Shown piece by piece: positions 11,534 to 22,034 of a DNA stretch of 64,000 bases. The DNA is taken from NCBI RefSeq assembly GCF_018130545.1, contig NZ_JAFCKF010000006.1:538388-602387 (forward strand). Direction: 5' to 3'. This DNA is from Bradyrhizobium tropiciagri. GTDB lineage: Bacteria > Pseudomonadota > Alphaproteobacteria > Rhizobiales > Xanthobacteraceae. The notes beneath the pieces are model-generated. The model searched no databases and was not told where the DNA came from. It saw only the letters and a program-made list of their open reading frames with translations. A program made the translations under genes and the position numbers. The number at the start of each line of letters is the position of its first letter. Within the stretch, counting starts at the first letter, position 1.

Positions 11534-12748
11534 CTAGCCCGATTTTGATTTCAGCATCGCCGTTGTCAATGGCACAAGCATGATGCCCTTGGAGTCCAGT
11601 GTCTTGAGCCAGGCGCCGAGCCGCTCGATCGAGACCGGCAGCGCCGAGGCGACGCCCACGGCCGTGCCGCGTTCCTTGGCGATGGTTTCCAGCTTGACCA
11701 GCGCACGGTCGATTTCCGCCGACGTCGGCACCGCGTCGATGGAGAAATCGGCCTTGGCGAACGGCAGCGACTGGCCCGCGGAGAGGGTCTGGGCCACGCT
11801 GCGTGGGGTGGAACCGTCGTCGAACCAGCTCAGGCCGCGCTTGGCGGCTTCGCGCACGATCGGCTGCATCACCGGATCGGTCGCGACGAACCGGGCCCCC
11901 ATGAAATTGGCGATCCCGGCATAGCCCTGCAGGCGGCTCAGGTGCCAATAGAGCCGGTCGAGGTTCTGCTCGCTGCCGAGCGTGGTGAGCAGGGTCTGCG
12001 GGCCTGGATCGTTGTCGGGATAGTCGAACGGCTCCATCGGGATCTGCAGCAGTATCTCGTGGCGTTGCGCGCGGGCGCGTTCTGCAAGCTTGGCGGGGTC
12101 GGCGCCATAGGGCGTGAACGCCAGCGTCACGGCCGGCGGCAGCTTCATGATGGCGTCGGCAGTCTTGGCGGCGCCGACGCCGAGGCCGCCGACCACGATG
12201 GCGACCACCGGCATCCGGGCCGCCTTGGCGCGGTCGGCCTCGGCCGCATAGACCGTGAATGGCTTCAGGCCGTCGGCGACCACGGGGATCATGCCGTAGC
12301 GCGACTTTTCCAGCAGGCGCGGGTCGACACCGGCCATCGCAACCGGGGCCACATCGCCTTCCGTCGTCTTGTCAGCCGGATCGCCCGCGCCGATCACGAC
12401 GTCCTGGCGCTTGCCGCTGGAGCCGTCGATGATGGTGACTGTCCGGGCGTCGCCCGATGCGGGCGGCGCTTTGACGGCGGATTTGACCGCCGGCTCGGCC
12501 GGCTGGGCGGCCGGGGCGTGCTTGTCATCGCTGGCTGCGGGCGGGGCATTGCGGAGCGCGATACGGGCCATCGGCTCGCCGCCGAGCGGATTGTCGTTGA
12601 ACAGCGCGACGCCGACGAAGCCGACCAGCACGAGGCCCAGCAGCACGGCGAGCGCCTGCATCGCCGTGAATGGCAGGCGGATACGGCGCGTCCTGCCCGC
12701 GGTCTTCTGCCCAAGCGGCGTGCTCAGTTCGTCGGCCGCTTCTGCCAT
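11534..12748 (-). CDS. Divergent polysaccharide deacetylase family protein (YibQ/DUF610-like)
   Basis: 404 residues: one N-terminal membrane anchor (MQALAVLLGLVLVGFVGVALF, about residues 27-47), an Ala/Pro-rich linker, then the divergent polysaccharide deacetylase domain (about 165-400) with MPVVAIVVGGLGVG, ILLQIPMEPFDYP, IANFMGARF and WFDDGSTP. The family keeps the NodB-like barrel, but function and metal site are uncertain. ATG 12748 is preferred over a longer frame because GGGGAGGG precedes it. Position downstream of envC-like and ctpA suggests a cell-envelope role (inference). Confidence 0.85.
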   Translation of the reverse strand: MAEAADELSTPLGQKTAGRTRRIRLPFTAMQALAVLLGLVLVGFVGVALFNDNPLGGEPMARIALRNAPPAASDDKHAPAAQPAEPAVKSAVKAPPASGDARTVTIIDGSSGKRQDVVIGAGDPADKTTEGDVAPVAMAGVDPRLLEKSRYGMIPVVADGLKPFTVYAAEADRAKAARMPVVAIVVGGLGVGAAKTADAIMKLPPAVTLAFTPYGADPAKLAERARAQRHEILLQIPMEPFDYPDNDPGPQTLLTTLGSEQNLDRLYWHLSRLQGYAGIANFMGARFVATDPVMQPIVREAAKRGLSWFDDGSTPRSVAQTLSAGQSLPFAKADFSIDAVPTSAEIDRALVKLETIAKERGTAVGVASALPVSIERLGAWLKTLDSKGIMLVPLTTAMLKSKSG

Positions 12749-12850
12749 GACCCTCCCCGAATCAACAGCGCGAACGATACCACGATGCGGTGCATTCCCG
12801 CGCACCTGCCACCCCGTCAAAGCACGGTTACGGGTGGACATCCGAAAGCA

Positions 12851-12878
12851 GAAAGGGCGGCCCGAGGGCCGCCCTTTC
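12851..12878 (-). terminator. Hairpin terminator downstream of ctpA
   Basis: Perfect 12-bp stem GAAAGGGCGGCC 12851-12862 / GGCCGCCCTTTC 12867-12878, tetraloop CGAG, about 20 bases after the ctpA stop on the minus strand. The stem includes its own TTTC end. It would separate ctpA from the deacetylase gene, or attenuate read-through. Confidence 0.7.
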
Positions 12879-12898
12879 GCCTGGACGATTCGATTGAA

Positions 12899-14284
12899 TT
12901 AGTTCGCAGACTTGTTGGCCGGCTTGTCGGCGGCGGCCTTGTCGCCGGGCGCCTTGTCACCGGACGGGGCGGCCGGTGCCGGCGTGGCGTTCGAGGTCGA
13001 CTTGATGCCGTGCAGCAGGTCGTCGGCCATCTTCAGCGCCTTGTCGTCCTTGGCATCCGGCGGGACGTAGGACTGCGAACCGGTCTTCTCGTCACCATCG
13101 TTCTTCAGATGGCCGCGCAGCGAGGCTTCGCCCTTGGTGTCGGTGCGCGCCTTCAGCTCTTCCGGCACGTCCTGCAGCACCTCGATATCGGGCACGATGC
13201 CTTTGGCTTGGATCGACTTGCCCGACGGCGTGTAATAGCGCGCGGTGGTCAGGCGCAGCGCGCCGTTGCCCGAGCCGAGCGGGATGATGGTCTGCACCGA
13301 GCCCTTGCCGAACGAGCGGGTGCCGACCAGCGTCGCCCGCTTGTGGTCCTGCAGCGCGCCGGCGACGATTTCGGAGGCCGAGGCCGAACCGCCGTTGATC
13401 AGCACGATGACCGGCTTGCCCTTGGTCAGGTCGCCCGGATGGGCGGCGCGGCGCTGGGTTTCCTCGGCATTGCGGCCGCGGGTCGAGACGATCTCGCCGC
13501 GCTCCAGGAAGGAGTCGGACACCGTGACCGCCTCTTCCAGCAGGCCGCCGGGATTGTTGCGGAGGTCGATGATGTAGCCCTTCAGCTTGTCGCCGATCTG
13601 GCCCTGCAGATTGGCGACTTCCTTCTTCAGGCCTTCGGTGGTCTGCTCGTTGAAGGTGGTGATGCGGATATAGGCGATGTCGTCGGCCTCGACGCGCGCG
13701 CGCACCGAGCGGACGCGGATGTTGTCGCGCACCAGCGTGACGTCGATCGGATTGTCCTGGCCCTTGCGGATGATCTTGAGCTTGATCTTGGTGTTGACCG
13801 GACCGCGCATCTTCTCGACGGCCTGGTTCAGGGTCAGGCCCTGCACGGCTTCGTCGTCGAGGTTGGTGATGATGTCGTTGGCCATGATGCCGGCCTTCGA
13901 GGCCGGGGTGTCGTCGATCGGCGAGACCACCTTGATCAGGCCGTCTTCCATCGTGACCTCGATGCCGAGGCCGCCGAACTCGCCGCGGGTCTGCACCTGC
14001 ATGTCGCGGAAGCTCTTGGCGTCCATGTAGCTCGAATGCGGGTCGAGGCCGGACAGCATGCCCGAGATCGCGGATTCGACCAGCTTCGAATCATCCGGCT
14101 TCTCGACATAGTCGCTGCGCACCCGCTCGAACACGTCGCCGAACAGATTGAGCTGGCGGTAGGTGTCCGACGTCGCGGCGCGCGCGCTCGATCCCATCAG
14201 CACAGCGCGGGGCTGCGTGACGAAAAGCGTCAGGGCCGCGCCGGTGGCGGCGCTAAGGAGAATTACCGAAGTCTTGCGCATCAT
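12899..14284 (-). CDS. ctpA: Carboxy-terminal processing protease CtpA (S41 family)
   Basis: 461-residue periplasmic protease. A signal/anchor segment covers residues 5-30, a PDZ domain about 95-180, and the S41 catalytic domain about 195-370. Ser302 in NGGSASASEIVAGAL and Lys327 in SFGKGSVQT form the Ser-Lys dyad; the 25-residue spacing equals that of E. coli Prc. The C-terminus is a low-complexity Ala/Pro/Lys tail. The start codon overlaps the envC-like stop by four bases (ATGA), indicating coupled translation. CtpA proteases turn over periplasmic and peptidoglycan-remodelling proteins, which fits the envC-like neighbour. Confidence 0.94.
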   Translation of the reverse strand: MMRKTSVILLSAATGAALTLFVTQPRAVLMGSSARAATSDTYRQLNLFGDVFERVRSDYVEKPDDSKLVESAISGMLSGLDPHSSYMDAKSFRDMQVQTRGEFGGLGIEVTMEDGLIKVVSPIDDTPASKAGIMANDIITNLDDEAVQGLTLNQAVEKMRGPVNTKIKLKIIRKGQDNPIDVTLVRDNIRVRSVRARVEADDIAYIRITTFNEQTTEGLKKEVANLQGQIGDKLKGYIIDLRNNPGGLLEEAVTVSDSFLERGEIVSTRGRNAEETQRRAAHPGDLTKGKPVIVLINGGSASASEIVAGALQDHKRATLVGTRSFGKGSVQTIIPLGSGNGALRLTTARYYTPSGKSIQAKGIVPDIEVLQDVPEELKARTDTKGEASLRGHLKNDGDEKTGSQSYVPPDAKDDKALKMADDLLHGIKSTSNATPAPAAPSGDKAPGDKAAADKPANKSAN

Positions 14285-15657
14285 CCGCGAACCTTTTCGC
14301 CTTCATTTGCGGCCCACCATGGACCTGGATCGATTGGAGTGCCGTCTTTCCGGAACTCGACATAGAGCACTGGCTGGCTCGCATTGGTCGCGAGAATGGA
14401 TGCAACTTGGGACGTCGACCCCATGGTCGCAACCGGCTCCCCCGTAAGTACAAACTGGCCGATGTTTACCGAAATACGCTCCATCCCGGCGATCAGGACA
14501 TGATACCCGCCCCCGGCATTGAGGATCAAGAGTTGTCCATAGCTGCGGAAAGGACCAGCGTAAACAACCCAGCCGTCACACGGGGTTGTGACCTGCGCCC
14601 CCGGCTTGGCTGCCAAAGAAATGCCCTTTTGTACGCCCCCCGCACCGTCGGAACCGCCAAATTCGCGAATCTTGGTGCCATTCACGGGATAGGAGAACAG
14701 GCCCTTGGCCGAGGCGAAGGCGACCGCCGGGCTCATGCGGGCGGGGTCCTTGAGCGCCCCCAGATTCGGCTTGCCGTTAACCGTCGCCGGCGCCCCTTGG
14801 AGGCTCGCCGTGGCGGCCGCCTTGGCCGCGCTCTTGAGGTCCTGCTCCATCTTGGCAATCAGGCTCTGCAGATTGTCGGCCTGCTTGGCCAGTGCGACGG
14901 CGCGGGCGCCTTCCGCCTCCATGTCCTTTTCCGCCGCGCTCTGCTGCCGCTGCCGTTCGTCGACCAGCGCCGCAAGCCGGGTCTGGTCTTCCCTGAGCTT
15001 GTCGCGGTCGGCCGCCAGCGCATCGCGCTCGGTCGAGATGGTCTTGCGCAGCGCGACCAGTTCGCCGAGGTCGGCGGCAAGCTTCTCGGCGCGGACCCGC
15101 AACTCCGGCACCACGGCGCCGAGCAGCATCGCGGTGCGCAGCGATTGCAGCGCGTCCTCCGGCCGCACCAGGAGTGCCGGCGGCGTGCGCCGTCCGGCGC
15201 GTTGCAGCGCAGCCAGCACCTCGATCACGTCGGAACGGCGTGAATCGAGCGAGCTGCGGATCTCGCGCTCGCGGCCGTCGAGCGGCTGCAGGCGGGCCTC
15301 GGCATCCGCGATCCGGGTCTCGACGCTGCGCACCTGGCCGGCAATGTCGATCAGCTGCTGATTGAGCTTGCTGCGGTCCTGGCCCATCGCGGCGATGTCG
15401 GCCTTCAGCTTCTCCTGCTGCTCGGCCGCCTTGCGCTGCTGTTCGCGCGCGGCCTCGAGCTCCTGCTCGCGCTGCTTGATGGCGTCGGGCGATGTCTCCG
15501 CCGTTGCGGCCTGCTGCGCCGGCGGCGCGGATTGTTGCGTGGAAGGCGTCGTTTGCGCATGCGCTGCGGACAGCGGCGTGGCGGCGCAGATCGCGATCGC
15601 CAGCGGCAATGACGGCTGCAGCCAGCCGCGGCGCGCGGTGCCGAGATACGAAATCAT
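14281..15657 (-). CDS. Murein hydrolase activator EnvC-like protein
   Basis: 458 residues: signal peptide (cleavage after a SAAHA stretch near residue 34), a long coiled coil rich in Glu/Arg/Gln (about 60-290), and a C-terminal LytM/M23 domain. The LytM domain looks catalytically degenerate: where active M23 enzymes have H-x-G-I/V-D it reads QKGISL, and the later HxH is not recognisable, as in EnvC, which activates amidases rather than cutting murein. ATG 15657 (AAGCGGGA upstream) is preferred; another ATG lies six codons earlier. Overlaps ctpA by 4 bp. Confidence 0.9.
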   Translation of the reverse strand: MISYLGTARRGWLQPSLPLAIAICAATPLSAAHAQTTPSTQQSAPPAQQAATAETSPDAIKQREQELEAAREQQRKAAEQQEKLKADIAAMGQDRSKLNQQLIDIAGQVRSVETRIADAEARLQPLDGREREIRSSLDSRRSDVIEVLAALQRAGRRTPPALLVRPEDALQSLRTAMLLGAVVPELRVRAEKLAADLGELVALRKTISTERDALAADRDKLREDQTRLAALVDERQRQQSAAEKDMEAEGARAVALAKQADNLQSLIAKMEQDLKSAAKAAATASLQGAPATVNGKPNLGALKDPARMSPAVAFASAKGLFSYPVNGTKIREFGGSDGAGGVQKGISLAAKPGAQVTTPCDGWVVYAGPFRSYGQLLILNAGGGYHVLIAGMERISVNIGQFVLTGEPVATMGSTSQVASILATNASQPVLYVEFRKDGTPIDPGPWWAANEGEKVRG

Positions 15658-15715
15658 GTCCCGCTTGTGCTGCATTCGCGTGCGTTCAGCGCTTTCGACT
15701 GTCCGTCACCACGCC

Positions 15716-16198
15716 TTACGCGCGATGATAGGGGTGGCCGGCCAAAATGGTTGCGGCCCGATAAATCTGTTCCAGAAGCATGACGCGGACCATTTGGTGC
15801 GGCCAGGTCGCGGAGCCGAATGCAATACGCAACGAAGCCTTGCGCTGCAATTCAGGCGAAAGTCCGTCCGCGCCGCCGATAACGAAGGCCGTATGCGCCT
15901 GTCCCTCGTCGCGCCAGCGGCCGAGCTGCTGCGCGAAGCTTGCGCTGTCGATGCTCTTGCCGCGTTCGTCGAGTGCGACCAGCATGTGCTTGTCAGGCAG
16001 CAACGCCGCGATCGCCGCGGCTTCTTCCGCGATGCGCGCGGCCGTGTCGCGCGCGCGGCTCTCTGCAATCTCATGAATCTCGAGGCCGCGAAAGCCGAGC
16101 TTGCGGCCGATATCCTCGAAGCGCTCGCGGTAACGCTCCGCGAGCTCCCGTTCAGGGCCCTGTTTCAGGCGGCCGATGCAGATGACGACGAGGCGCAT
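15716..16198 (-). CDS. rlmH: 23S rRNA pseudouridine-1915 N3-methyltransferase RlmH
   Basis: 160-residue SPOUT methyltransferase acting on m3-pseudouridine 1915 in helix 69. MRLVVICIGRLKQGPERELAERY starts the domain; FVIGGADGLSPE and the C-terminal HQMVRVMLLEQIYRA...HPYHR are the SAM-binding knot and family signature. The start at 16198 abuts a palindromic repeat, and a longer frame would translate the repeat as MPENAC. Only a weak GGAAAA precedes the ATG. It sits downstream of rsfS, the standard pairing. Confidence 0.95.
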   Translation of the reverse strand: MRLVVICIGRLKQGPERELAERYRERFEDIGRKLGFRGLEIHEIAESRARDTAARIAEEAAAIAALLPDKHMLVALDERGKSIDSASFAQQLGRWRDEGQAHTAFVIGGADGLSPELQRKASLRIAFGSATWPHQMVRVMLLEQIYRAATILAGHPYHRA

Positions 16199-16200
16199 AC

Positions 16201-16247
16201 ACGCGTTTTCCGGCAAAGTGGAATCCGGTTTGCCGTAGAAAACGCGT
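16201..16247. repeat. ACGCGTTTTC-type palindromic repeat upstream of rlmH
   Basis: Outer arms ACGCGTTTTC 16201-16210 / GAAAACGCGT 16238-16247 and contiguous inner arms CGGCAAA 16211-16217 / TTTGCCG 16229-16235 form one long stem with a two-base bulge. It lies two bases before the rlmH start codon on the minus strand, so it forms the 5' leader. It is a relative of dispersed repeats common in Bradyrhizobium genomes. Confidence 0.8.
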
Positions 16248-16327
16248 CAAGTCCACGACTCGCGCGCCTCCGGGCGCGCGCACAAGCTATATGCGCTGCA
16301 GCCGATTCGCATCGGCTTCGATACCCT

Positions 16328-16762
16328 TTAGACCGCCGCGGCCGCCGGGTTCTGAGTCCACAACCGTTCGAGATTGTAGAACTCGCGCACCTCAGGCCTG
16401 AACACGTGCACGATCACCTCGCCGGAGTCGATCAGCACCCAGTCGCAATTGGGCAAGCCCTCGACATGGATGTTCTTGACCCCGTTTTCCTTGAGGCTCT
16501 TCGTCACATTCTCCGCGATCGCGCCAACGTGCCGGTTCACCCGGCCGGTGGTGACGATCATGTAGTCGGAGTATGCGGATTTGCCGCGGAGGTCGATGGT
16601 GACCGTCTCTTCCGCCTTCATGTCCTCGAGGCGGGAGAGGATCAGGCTCAGCGTCTTGTTGGCATCCGGTTTGTCGGCGTCCGGTTGCGCCTGCAAGGCC
16701 GCGGTTTTCGTCGATGTTTTACGCGAAGTCTTGGGAACCTTGGGTAAAACAGACTTTGACAA
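16328..16762 (-). CDS. rsfS: Ribosomal silencing factor RsfS
   Basis: 144 residues; the Iojap/RsfS domain (about 38-140) carries TVTIDLRGKSAYSDYMIVTTGRVNRHVGAIAENV, then GLPNCDWVLIDSGEVIVHVFRPEVREFYNLERLW. RsfS binds ribosomal protein L14 and blocks subunit joining in starvation. No in-frame ATG exists at the N-terminus: the start is either TTG 16762 or CTG 16777, the latter with AAGGA at an ideal distance. The first ~35 residues are a basic, Thr/Lys-rich extension absent from the E. coli protein. It is encoded between nadD and rlmH, the canonical order. Confidence 0.93.
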   Translation of the reverse strand: MSKSVLPKVPKTSRKTSTKTAALQAQPDADKPDANKTLSLILSRLEDMKAEETVTIDLRGKSAYSDYMIVTTGRVNRHVGAIAENVTKSLKENGVKNIHVEGLPNCDWVLIDSGEVIVHVFRPEVREFYNLERLWTQNPAAAAV

Positions 16763-16883
16763 TACAGATGTGGCCAGGGACCATTCCTTTCACTGTATCG
16801 CGGGGGCCGAATCCTCGGCACCCACGCACCATACTACGCATGTGGGGTTAATGGTTTCAATATTCCAGTAACCCTTTTGCGCT

Positions 16884-17549
16884 TCACGCCGTTCTCCAGC
16901 TCCCGTCCGGGTTCCGGAGTCCGGTCGAAGACAGATTGGATTTCATTCCTGTCAGGAAGACCCAGGCCGGCGCCTGCTGGTCGGCCAGCCGTGTCGCCTG
17001 ATTTTCGGGCATGCGATAGCGCGAGAGCGCCTGCGCCGCCGGTGCGGCAAGGGCGCGAAAACTCTGGGGCGGTCGGTCGATCACGGCAATCGGCACATCG
17101 GACGCGATGCGCCGCCAATCTTTCCAGCGATGGAATTGCGCGAGATTGTCAGCGCCCATGATCCATACGAAGTGCACGCCGGAGACACGACGGCGCAAGT
17201 GGATGATCGTGTCGACAGTGTAGCTGACGCCAATGACAGCTTCGAGACAGCTGATGTCGATGCGCGGATCGTCGGCGACGCGGCGCGCTGCCTCGGCGCG
17301 TTCGGCAAGCGCATGCAGGCCGTCATGGTTCTTCAGCGGATTGCCCGGCGTCAGCAGCCACCACACGCGGTCGAGCTGCAATCGCTTGAGCGCGAACAGG
17401 CTGATGGCGCGATGCGCGGCGTGCGGCGGATTGAACGAGCCGCCAAGCAATCCGATGCGCATGCCGTTGGTGTAGAACGGAAGCGCCTGCGCTGCGGATA
17501 ACGGCACGGTGGAAGCTTGCTGCAAGGATCTACCGTGTGCGTGCGACAA
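16884..17549 (-). CDS. nadD: Nicotinate-nucleotide adenylyltransferase NadD
   Basis: Up to 221 residues. Rossmann-type nucleotidyltransferase with [19 protein letters not shown] (HxGH-like substrate loop) at about residue 30, [30 protein letters not shown], and a C-terminal SSTGLR in place of the more usual SST-x-IR. It makes deamido-NAD from nicotinate mononucleotide and ATP. Start uncertain: TTG 17549, three bases after the proA stop, or ATG 17462 at MRIGLLGG. Part of the proB/proA/nadD/rsfS cluster. Confidence 0.92.
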   Translation of the reverse strand: MSHAHGRSLQQASTVPLSAAQALPFYTNGMRIGLLGGSFNPPHAAHRAISLFALKRLQLDRVWWLLTPGNPLKNHDGLHALAERAEAARRVADDPRIDISCLEAVIGVSYTVDTIIHLRRRVSGVHFVWIMGADNLAQFHRWKDWRRIASDVPIAVIDRPPQSFRALAAPAAQALSRYRMPENQATRLADQQAPAWVFLTGMKSNLSSTGLRNPDGSWRTA

Positions 17550-17552
17550 TGA

Positions 17553-18845
17553 TCACGGTCGTGTCTGCCCGGTGCCGTGGACGCGATATTTGAAGCTCGT
17601 CAGCTGCTCGGCGCCAACAGGGCCGCGGGCGTGGAATTTGCCGGTGGCAATCCCGATCTCCGCGCCGAAGCCGAACTCGCCACCGTCGGCGAATTGCGTC
17701 GAGGCGTTGTGCAGCACGATCGCCGAATCGACCTCATTGAGAAATCGTTGCGCAGCGGCCGCATCCTCCGTCACGATCGCATCGGTGTGATGCGAGCCGT
17801 GATTTTGAATATGCGCAATCGCGGCATCGAGACCGTCGACGATCTTCGCCGAGATGATCGCGTCCTCGTATTCGGTGTTCCAGTCCTCGTCGGACGCGGG
17901 CTTCACCCTGGCATCGGCGCCTTGCACAAGGTCGTCGCCGCGCACCTCGCAACCGGCATCGATCAACAACTCGACCAGCGGTTTCAGTTTCGTCGCGGCG
18001 GCGTTGCGATCGATCAGCAGGGTCTCGACGGCGCCGCACACACCGGGACGGCGCATCTTGGCGTTCAGCACGACCGATTTGGCCATGTCGAGCTTCGCGC
18101 TGGCATCGACGTAGATGTGGTTGACCCCCTCGAGATGCGCGAACACCGGCACGCGTGCTTCGGCCTCGACGCGCGCGACCAGGCTCTTGCCGCCGCGCGG
18201 CACGATCACGTCGATGCCACCGTTCAATCCGGTCAGCATCAGGCCGACGGCCGTGCGGTCGCGGGTCGGCACCAGGGTGATCGCGGCCTCGGGCAGGCCG
18301 GCTTCGCGCAGGCCCTGCACCAGGCATTCATGGATCGCGCGGCACGAGCGGAAGCTGTCGGAGCCGCCGCGCAGGATCACGGCGTTGCCGGACTTCAGGC
18401 ACAGCACGCCGGCGTCGGCGGCGACGTTGGGACGGCTCTCGAAGATCACGCCGATCACGCCGAGTGGCACGCGGACGCGCTCGATGGTCATGCCGTTCGG
18501 ACGCTGCCAGCTCTCGGTGACGGCGCCGACCGGATCGATGATCTCGCGCACGGTCGCAACGCCGTCGGCCATGCCGTCGACGCGCGCCTGCGTCAGGGTC
18601 AGGCGGTCGACGAAGGCTGAGGTCATGCCGCCGGCGCGCGCCTCGGCAACGTCCTCGGCATTGGCGGCGAGGATCGCCGGCGCATGGCTGCGGATCGCGC
18701 GTTCGATCGCGGTGAGCGCCCGGTTCTTCTGCTCCGCCGGCGCCAGCGCCAGCACGCGCGCGGCGGCGCGCGCCTTGGCGGCGAGGTCGGTCATCAGGGC
18801 GGTGAGATCGGCGTTGCCGTCGATCGCCTTCAGGGGGGCACTCAT
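17553..18845 (-). CDS. proA: Gamma-glutamyl phosphate reductase ProA
   Basis: 430-residue second enzyme of proline biosynthesis; it reduces gamma-glutamyl phosphate to glutamate semialdehyde with NADPH. Aldehyde-dehydrogenase-fold signatures: [28 protein letters not shown], and the catalytic Cys270 in [14 protein letters not shown]-terminal [11 protein letters not shown] is also typical. ATG at 18845. Between proB (122 bases upstream) and nadD. Confidence 0.97.
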   Translation of the reverse strand: MSAPLKAIDGNADLTALMTDLAAKARAAARVLALAPAEQKNRALTAIERAIRSHAPAILAANAEDVAEARAGGMTSAFVDRLTLTQARVDGMADGVATVREIIDPVGAVTESWQRPNGMTIERVRVPLGVIGVIFESRPNVAADAGVLCLKSGNAVILRGGSDSFRSCRAIHECLVQGLREAGLPEAAITLVPTRDRTAVGLMLTGLNGGIDVIVPRGGKSLVARVEAEARVPVFAHLEGVNHIYVDASAKLDMAKSVVLNAKMRRPGVCGAVETLLIDRNAAATKLKPLVELLIDAGCEVRGDDLVQGADARVKPASDEDWNTEYEDAIISAKIVDGLDAAIAHIQNHGSHHTDAIVTEDAAAAQRFLNEVDSAIVLHNASTQFADGGEFGFGAEIGIATGKFHARGPVGAEQLTSFKYRVHGTGQTRP

Positions 18846-18967
18846 GGAAGTCCCAGCTTTGGATTAAGGCCATGTTCTAGCATGGCAATTGCGGGGTGGC
18901 GAGGCGCGGAACCGGCATGGCAGGTGGGCGGCTGGCCGCCCCGCTCGGCCAATGGCCTACACAAGGC

Positions 18968-20110
18968 CTATTTGGCCGGGATGGCGCCGGCCGGGCCAAT
19001 CACGAGGTCATCGCGATGGATCATCTCGGACCGGCCACTGATGCCCAGAATGGCCATCACGTCCGGCGAGGAGCGGCCCATGATCTTCTCGGCATTCTCG
19101 GCGTCGTAGGCGACCAGGCCGCGGCCGATCTCGTGGGTGTCGGGGCCGCGCACCACCACGGCATCGCCACGGGCGAACTGGCCGTCGACCCGGATCACGC
19201 CGGCCGGCAGCAGGCTCTTGCCGGCGCGCAGCGCCGCCACCGCGCCGGCGTCGATGGTCAGCGTGCCCTTCGGCTCCAGCGAGCCTGCGATCCAGCGCTT
19301 GCGTGCGGTGACGGGATTGGCCGGAGTGAGGAACCAGGTGCAGCGGCCGCCATCGGCGATCGCCTGCAAGGGGTGCTCGATCTTGCCGGAGGCGATCAGC
19401 ATGTGGGTGCCGGCGGTGGTCGCGATCTTGGCGGCCTCGATCTTGGTGGTCATGCCGCCGCGCGACAGTTCGGATCCTGCCGAGCCCGCCATCCCTTCGA
19501 TCTCAGCAGTGATGCTTTCGACCACCGGGATCAGCTTGGCGTCGGGATCGACCGCGGGCGGGGCGGTGTAGAGGCCGTCGATATCGGACAGCAGGATCAG
19601 AAGGTCCGCGCTCGCCATGGTGGCGACGCGGGCGGCGAGGCGATCATTGTCGCCGTAACGGATTTCAGTGGTGGCGACGGTGTCGTTCTCGTTGATCACG
19701 GGCACCGCGCCCCAATCCAGCAGCTTGGCGATCGTCGAGCGCGCATTGAGATAGCGGCGGCGCTCCTCGGTGTCCTGCAGCGTGACCAGGATCTGCCCGG
19801 CGCCGATGCCGTGATCGCCGAGCACTTCCGACCAGATCCGCGCCAGCGCGATCTGGCCGACCGCTGCGGCAGCCTGGCTCTCCTCGAGCTTCAGCTGCCC
19901 GCGCGGCAGCTTCAGCCGGCTGCGGCCGAGCGCGATCGAGCCGGACGACACCACCATGACCTCGCAGCCGCGTTTGTGGAGCTTTGCGATGTCTTCGACC
20001 AGAGCGGCCAGCCACGATGCACGCAACTCGCCGGCCTGCGAGTCGACCAGCAGCGACGAGCCGACCTTGACGACGATGCGGCGAAAGTTCTTGAGCGCGG
20101 GGCGTTTCAT
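18968..20110 (-). CDS. proB: Glutamate 5-kinase ProB
   Basis: 380 residues. The amino-acid-kinase domain starts [38 protein letters not shown]-like [12 protein letters not shown] and [13 protein letters not shown] follow. The C-terminal PUA domain (about 285-375) includes [16 protein letters not shown] and [15 protein letters not shown]. It phosphorylates glutamate and is normally feedback-inhibited by proline. ATG 20110 is preferred to a TTG ten codons upstream, because the family begins near [12 protein letters not shown]; neither has a strong ribosome binding site. Confidence 0.96.
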   Translation of the reverse strand: MKRPALKNFRRIVVKVGSSLLVDSQAGELRASWLAALVEDIAKLHKRGCEVMVVSSGSIALGRSRLKLPRGQLKLEESQAAAAVGQIALARIWSEVLGDHGIGAGQILVTLQDTEERRRYLNARSTIAKLLDWGAVPVINENDTVATTEIRYGDNDRLAARVATMASADLLILLSDIDGLYTAPPAVDPDAKLIPVVESITAEIEGMAGSAGSELSRGGMTTKIEAAKIATTAGTHMLIASGKIEHPLQAIADGGRCTWFLTPANPVTARKRWIAGSLEPKGTLTIDAGAVAALRAGKSLLPAGVIRVDGQFARGDAVVVRGPDTHEIGRGLVAYDAENAEKIMGRSSPDVMAILGISGRSEMIHRDDLVIGPAGAIPAK

Positions 20111-20177
20111 GGGTTCGGTCTGGCAGGAAGGTGGAAGCAAGAGGCGCCACGAGGTGGCATGAGAAGTCTGGTGCCGC

Positions 20178-21242
<1,065 letters not shown>

Positions 21243-21338
21243 TTAGGACAAGGCGGCCTTTGCGGCAACCCGGAAGCGCCCTGACTTCGGCGAAAAGCCT
21301 TAATTTTCGGGCCTTTTTGCGGCCCTGGCTCCTTGTTT

Positions 21339-21387
21339 GAGCATGATCCGATCGGAAAACCGCTTCACACTTTTCCGGATCATGCTC
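21339..21387. repeat. Dispersed AGCATGATCC-type repeat, copy 3 (most intact)
   Basis: Perfect 11-bp outer arms GAGCATGATCC 21339-21349 / GGATCATGCTC 21377-21387, with an inner CGGAAAA...TTTTCCG. On the minus strand it starts immediately after the MaoC stop codon TAG (plus 21388-21390). It separates the MaoC gene from obgE. Confidence 0.85.
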
Positions 21388-21867
21388 CTAAGTAGGCCGC
21401 CTCCGGACCAGGAATTTCTGCGTCCCCTCCAGCACCAGCTCGCGGCGCTGGTTGTGCACGGTGGAGCGCAAGGTCACGACCCCCGTGCTCTTGCCCGGCG
21501 ACAGCTCGATCACCTCCAGCGCCGGGTAGATGGTATCGCCGGCATAGACCGGCTTGAGGAACTTGCTCGACTGTTCCAGGAAGCCGACCAGCGACTCCTC
21601 GACGACATAGGGAAACAGCCCGGCGCCGGGCGCGGTGTGCACCAGGGTCTGGAAGCCGTGGGCGAGCAAATCAGGCATGCCGCGCGCGCGGCAATATTCC
21701 ACGTCGTAATGGATCGGGTGGGTGTCGCCGCTCGCGGTCTGGAACGCGGCGAACACCGCCGAGGTCTGGGTCCGGCTTGGGATCACGAAGCGCTCGCCGG
21801 GCACGAAATCCTCGAACCAGCGCTGCGCGGGGACCATGCGATGCTGGGTGGGGTCGAACTCGCTCAT
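21388..21867 (-). CDS. MaoC-like hot-dog dehydratase
   Basis: 159-residue hot-dog-fold protein with the hydratase motif ASGDTHPIHYD...AHGF, containing the Asp and His used by (R)-specific enoyl-CoA hydratases. Single-domain length fits MaoC/PhaJ-type enzymes. A substrate cannot be named; beta-oxidation or polyhydroxyalkanoate precursor supply are candidates. It is on the same strand as obgE but separated by the repeat at 21339-21387 and about 110 bases, so it is probably not an obligate partner. Confidence 0.85.
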   Translation of the reverse strand: MSEFDPTQHRMVPAQRWFEDFVPGERFVIPSRTQTSAVFAAFQTASGDTHPIHYDVEYCRARGMPDLLAHGFQTLVHTAPGAGLFPYVVEESLVGFLEQSSKFLKPVYAGDTIYPALEVIELSPGKSTGVVTLRSTVHNQRRELVLEGTQKFLVRRRPT

Positions 21868-22034
21868 GCGGCGTTTCCTGCTCTGTTTTTTGAAGGGCCG
21901 GCCTATCGGTAGCGCAGCCGCCCGACTGCGACAATTGGCTCGATCCGCTTCTATCGGGGTTGTCCTGCACCGCCACGTCGGTAAAACCGGCGATACGACC
22001 GGCCCTGTTCAGAGGCGGCGACAACAAGACAACG

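Noticed and set aside
11942-14365. 807-codon plus-strand frame opposite the deacetylase and ctpA genes
   Set aside because: Low-complexity Arg/Gly/Ala/His translation, antisense to a protease with intact catalytic motifs.
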